Assembly (NCBI GenBank): GCA_964501505.1
Contig: CAZCSY010000088.1
Location: 1 to 6,179 of the forward strand
DNA: 6,179 nt
Direction of reading: 5' to 3'
Source of the DNA: CAZCSY01 sp964501505
GTDB lineage: Bacteria > Omnitrophota > Gorgyraeia > Velamenicoccales > Velamenicoccaceae
The position numbers were made by a program, and so were the translations under genes. Positions within the stretch are counted from its first letter, which is position 1. Each line of letters begins with the position of its first letter. The notes below the pieces were generated by a model. The model was not told the origin of the DNA and made no database searches. It was given only the letters and a program-made list of their open reading frames with translations. This document shows, piece after piece, positions 5,166 through 6,179 of this stretch.

Positions 5166-5800
5166 CCTTTTGCATCCGGGAAGACCGTGCTAAACCTGAT
5201 CGAATCCATGGCTTGACGTATTTCACTCTTCGCCCCCTCGAATTCGTCCGGTTTACACAGAACGGAAATGAAGATCACTCTGTATGTGTCGACAAAGATA
5301 TAATTGTCGATGATCTCTTCGCCCTCCATAAGCGTTCCCTTTGTGACAAAATGGCTTCCTGATTCTCCGCCTGCCTTGAACTCCTGCGCTTCGGCCAGGA
5401 TAACCAGGCCTTCTTTCTTCAGTTGGGCCACCGTCTGCAAGGCATAATCCATGGCGGATGGGATGTCCTTGTTCCTGAAAAAATCTATCACGATATAGGG
5501 TGTTGTCAAATTCCCTTTCTTCCCTTCTTCTTCGGGATCATGCTTAAAAAAGTATACTCCTGTCGGGCTTGGCGGCGTTTCCGGCCGCCGCATGGCCATG
5601 TACCATCCTCCGGGTGCCTTCATCATAAAAGGAGGATCTTGCCGCGTATAGACCAAATGCTCGGAATATTTTGGTGAAGTTATAAAAAAATCCTTGGTGA
5701 AATCATCGGCATGGGCCGAAGGTTCCCAGAGTCCAAGATATAGAATAAATCCTAACGCAACGGCCGTTATCATCTTACACCTGCAGCATCTTTTTTTCAT
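5159..5800 (-). CDS. Secreted or periplasmic protein of unknown function
   Basis: 213 residues. The N-terminus MKKRCCRCKM is basic, a hydrophobic core follows (about 11-24), and PSAHADD gives a likely signal-peptidase I site near residue 31, so the mature form of roughly 180 residues should be periplasmic or exported. It is not a lipoprotein: no lipobox cysteine follows the core. The mature part has alternating strands (FMMKAPGGWYMAMRR at 58-72, YIVIDFFRN at 102-110, YIFVDTYRVIFISVLC at 167-182) and ends in EIRQAMDSIRF (193-203). That closing helix and strand recall the PsbP/DcrB-like fold, in which a final helix packs on a sheet; this is only a resemblance. Three cysteines at positions 5, 6 and 8 precede the membrane core and would be removed with the signal peptide. 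The start ATG at 5800-5798 has AGGAGGAGG just upstream. It begins 63 bases after the next gene's stop. The extreme C-terminus and stop abut a REP-like palindrome. Confidence 0.85.
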   Translation of the reverse strand: MKKRCCRCKMITAVALGFILYLGLWEPSAHADDFTKDFFITSPKYSEHLVYTRQDPPFMMKAPGGWYMAMRRPETPPSPTGVYFFKHDPEEEGKKGNLTTPYIVIDFFRNKDIPSAMDYALQTVAQLKKEGLVILAEAQEFKAGGESGSHFVTKGTLMEGEEIIDNYIFVDTYRVIFISVLCKPDEFEGAKSEIRQAMDSIRFSTVFPDAKGK

Positions 5801-5826
5801 TTTCCCCTCCTCCTGCTATCCTGACC

Positions 5827-5841
5827 CTGGACCGTTTCCAG
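5827..5841. repeat. Small hairpin CTGGA-CCGTT-TCCAG in the leader of the secreted-protein gene
   Basis: Five perfect pairs with a five-base loop, midway between two minus-strand genes. No T-run follows on the minus strand, so it is unlikely to be a terminator. I see no convincing promoter in the 63-base gap, so the secreted-protein gene may be read with its upstream neighbour. The hairpin could occur by chance. Confidence 0.25.
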
Positions 5842-5863
5842 ACAACTCTAGGATTAATTAAAT

Positions 5864-6179
5864 CTATCTCTTGAGTTTGTTAATGAGCAGGTGAAGAATT
5901 TCTCGCACATCCTGTTTCATTTGGTCCATATCATTACGAAGTTGCTTACTAATAATTCTTTCTACTTCTGCCTGTGTAGCAGTAAGTCTGAGGAGTTCTT
6001 CTTGTTGTTTTATACGTTCGGCTGTTTCCTTTTTTAATTCCAGCCATCGGCGCCAAGCGAAGATCGCTAAACCGATACTTAGCGTTAAAAGAACCATGAT
6101 AACTTCATCAATATAAATTATCTTATCAGGATACCTCAGCAGGAATTTTACAATGAGGACAAATACATCAAAAAAATAT
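5864..6179 (-). CDS. Membrane-anchored coiled-coil protein, N-terminus outside window
   Basis: The frame stays open from the TAG at 5866-5864 to the right edge, giving 104 visible residues. ATG at 6097 is the only ATG, GTG or TTG in frame upstream of the conserved-looking part, but it has no Shine-Dalgarno and the 27 codons before it read as coherent protein (FVLIVKFLLRYPDKIIYIDE), so the real start is probably beyond 6179. A hydrophobic segment (VIMVLLTLSIGLAIFAW, about 26-42) is followed by a basic RRW stop-transfer signal. A long charged helix follows (about 45-104, with TAERIKQQEELLRLTATQAE and QLRNDMDQMKQDVREI) that looks like a cytoplasmic coiled coil. This arrangement resembles the transmembrane-plus-linker part of sensor kinases, but no PAS, HisKA or ATPase domain follows, so it is not a kinase as seen. 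Function unknown. It is visibly more AT-rich than the other genes. Confidence 0.75.
   Translation of the reverse strand, partial: YFFDVFVLIVKFLLRYPDKIIYIDEVIMVLLTLSIGLAIFAWRRWLELKKETAERIKQQEELLRLTATQAEVERIISKQLRNDMDQMKQDVREILHLLINKLKR

Noticed and set aside
5854..5861. TTAATTAA palindrome
   Set aside because: An eight-base AT palindrome is expected by chance in this AT-rich gap, and no second copy or flanking motif supports a site.
1..6179. CRISPR array, insertion sequence, attachment site or prophage genes
   Set aside because: No regularly spaced repeats, transposase or integrase motifs, or tRNA-end duplications are visible.

Overview
The window looks like chromosomal DNA from a Gram-negative (diderm) bacterium. 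It carries a TolC-type outer-membrane channel with its adaptor and ABC ATPase, plus proteins with Sec signal peptides. GC content is moderate to high over the efflux genes and falls sharply at the right edge: 41 of 60 bases in 1861-1920 against 23 of 60 in 5941-6000. I cannot assign a phylum with confidence. The gene order and the short-hairpin adaptor resemble what I recall from Omnitrophota and deltaproteobacterial-type genomes, which is a weak hint only. Every gene I accept lies on the minus strand, so the window reads right to left.

From right to left: a partial, AT-rich, membrane-anchored coiled-coil protein (5864 to beyond 6179); a secreted protein of unknown function, 213 residues (5159-5800), whose stop codon lies inside a REP-like palindrome; a gene-free stretch of 359 bases (4800-5158) with a good minus-strand terminator, other inverted repeats and an extended -10 promoter; a MATE-family multidrug/Na+ antiporter (3441-4799); and then a tripartite efflux cluster. 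The cluster comprises an AbrB/MazE-fold regulator (3038-3283), a TolC-family outer-membrane protein (1697-2974), a MacA-like periplasmic adaptor (757-1710) and a MacB/LolD-type ABC ATPase (1-760, running off the left edge).

The cluster reads as one operon. A near-consensus sigma-70 promoter (TTGACA-17-TATGAT) lies upstream of the regulator. tolC and the adaptor overlap by 14 bases, and the adaptor and ATPase overlap by 4 (ATGA). A permease should follow just outside the left edge, either as a separate gene or fused to the ATPase. Together these proteins would move a substrate through the periplasm and outer membrane using ATP; the sequence does not identify the substrate. A GTATGA repeat set overlaps the promoter and is a reasonable autoregulatory operator for the AbrB-type protein.

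I see no wholly new system. The points most worth checking are the regulator/operator pair, the very short adaptor hairpin, the -10 box almost touching the MATE start codon, and the possible small RNA ending at the 4973-4996 terminator.
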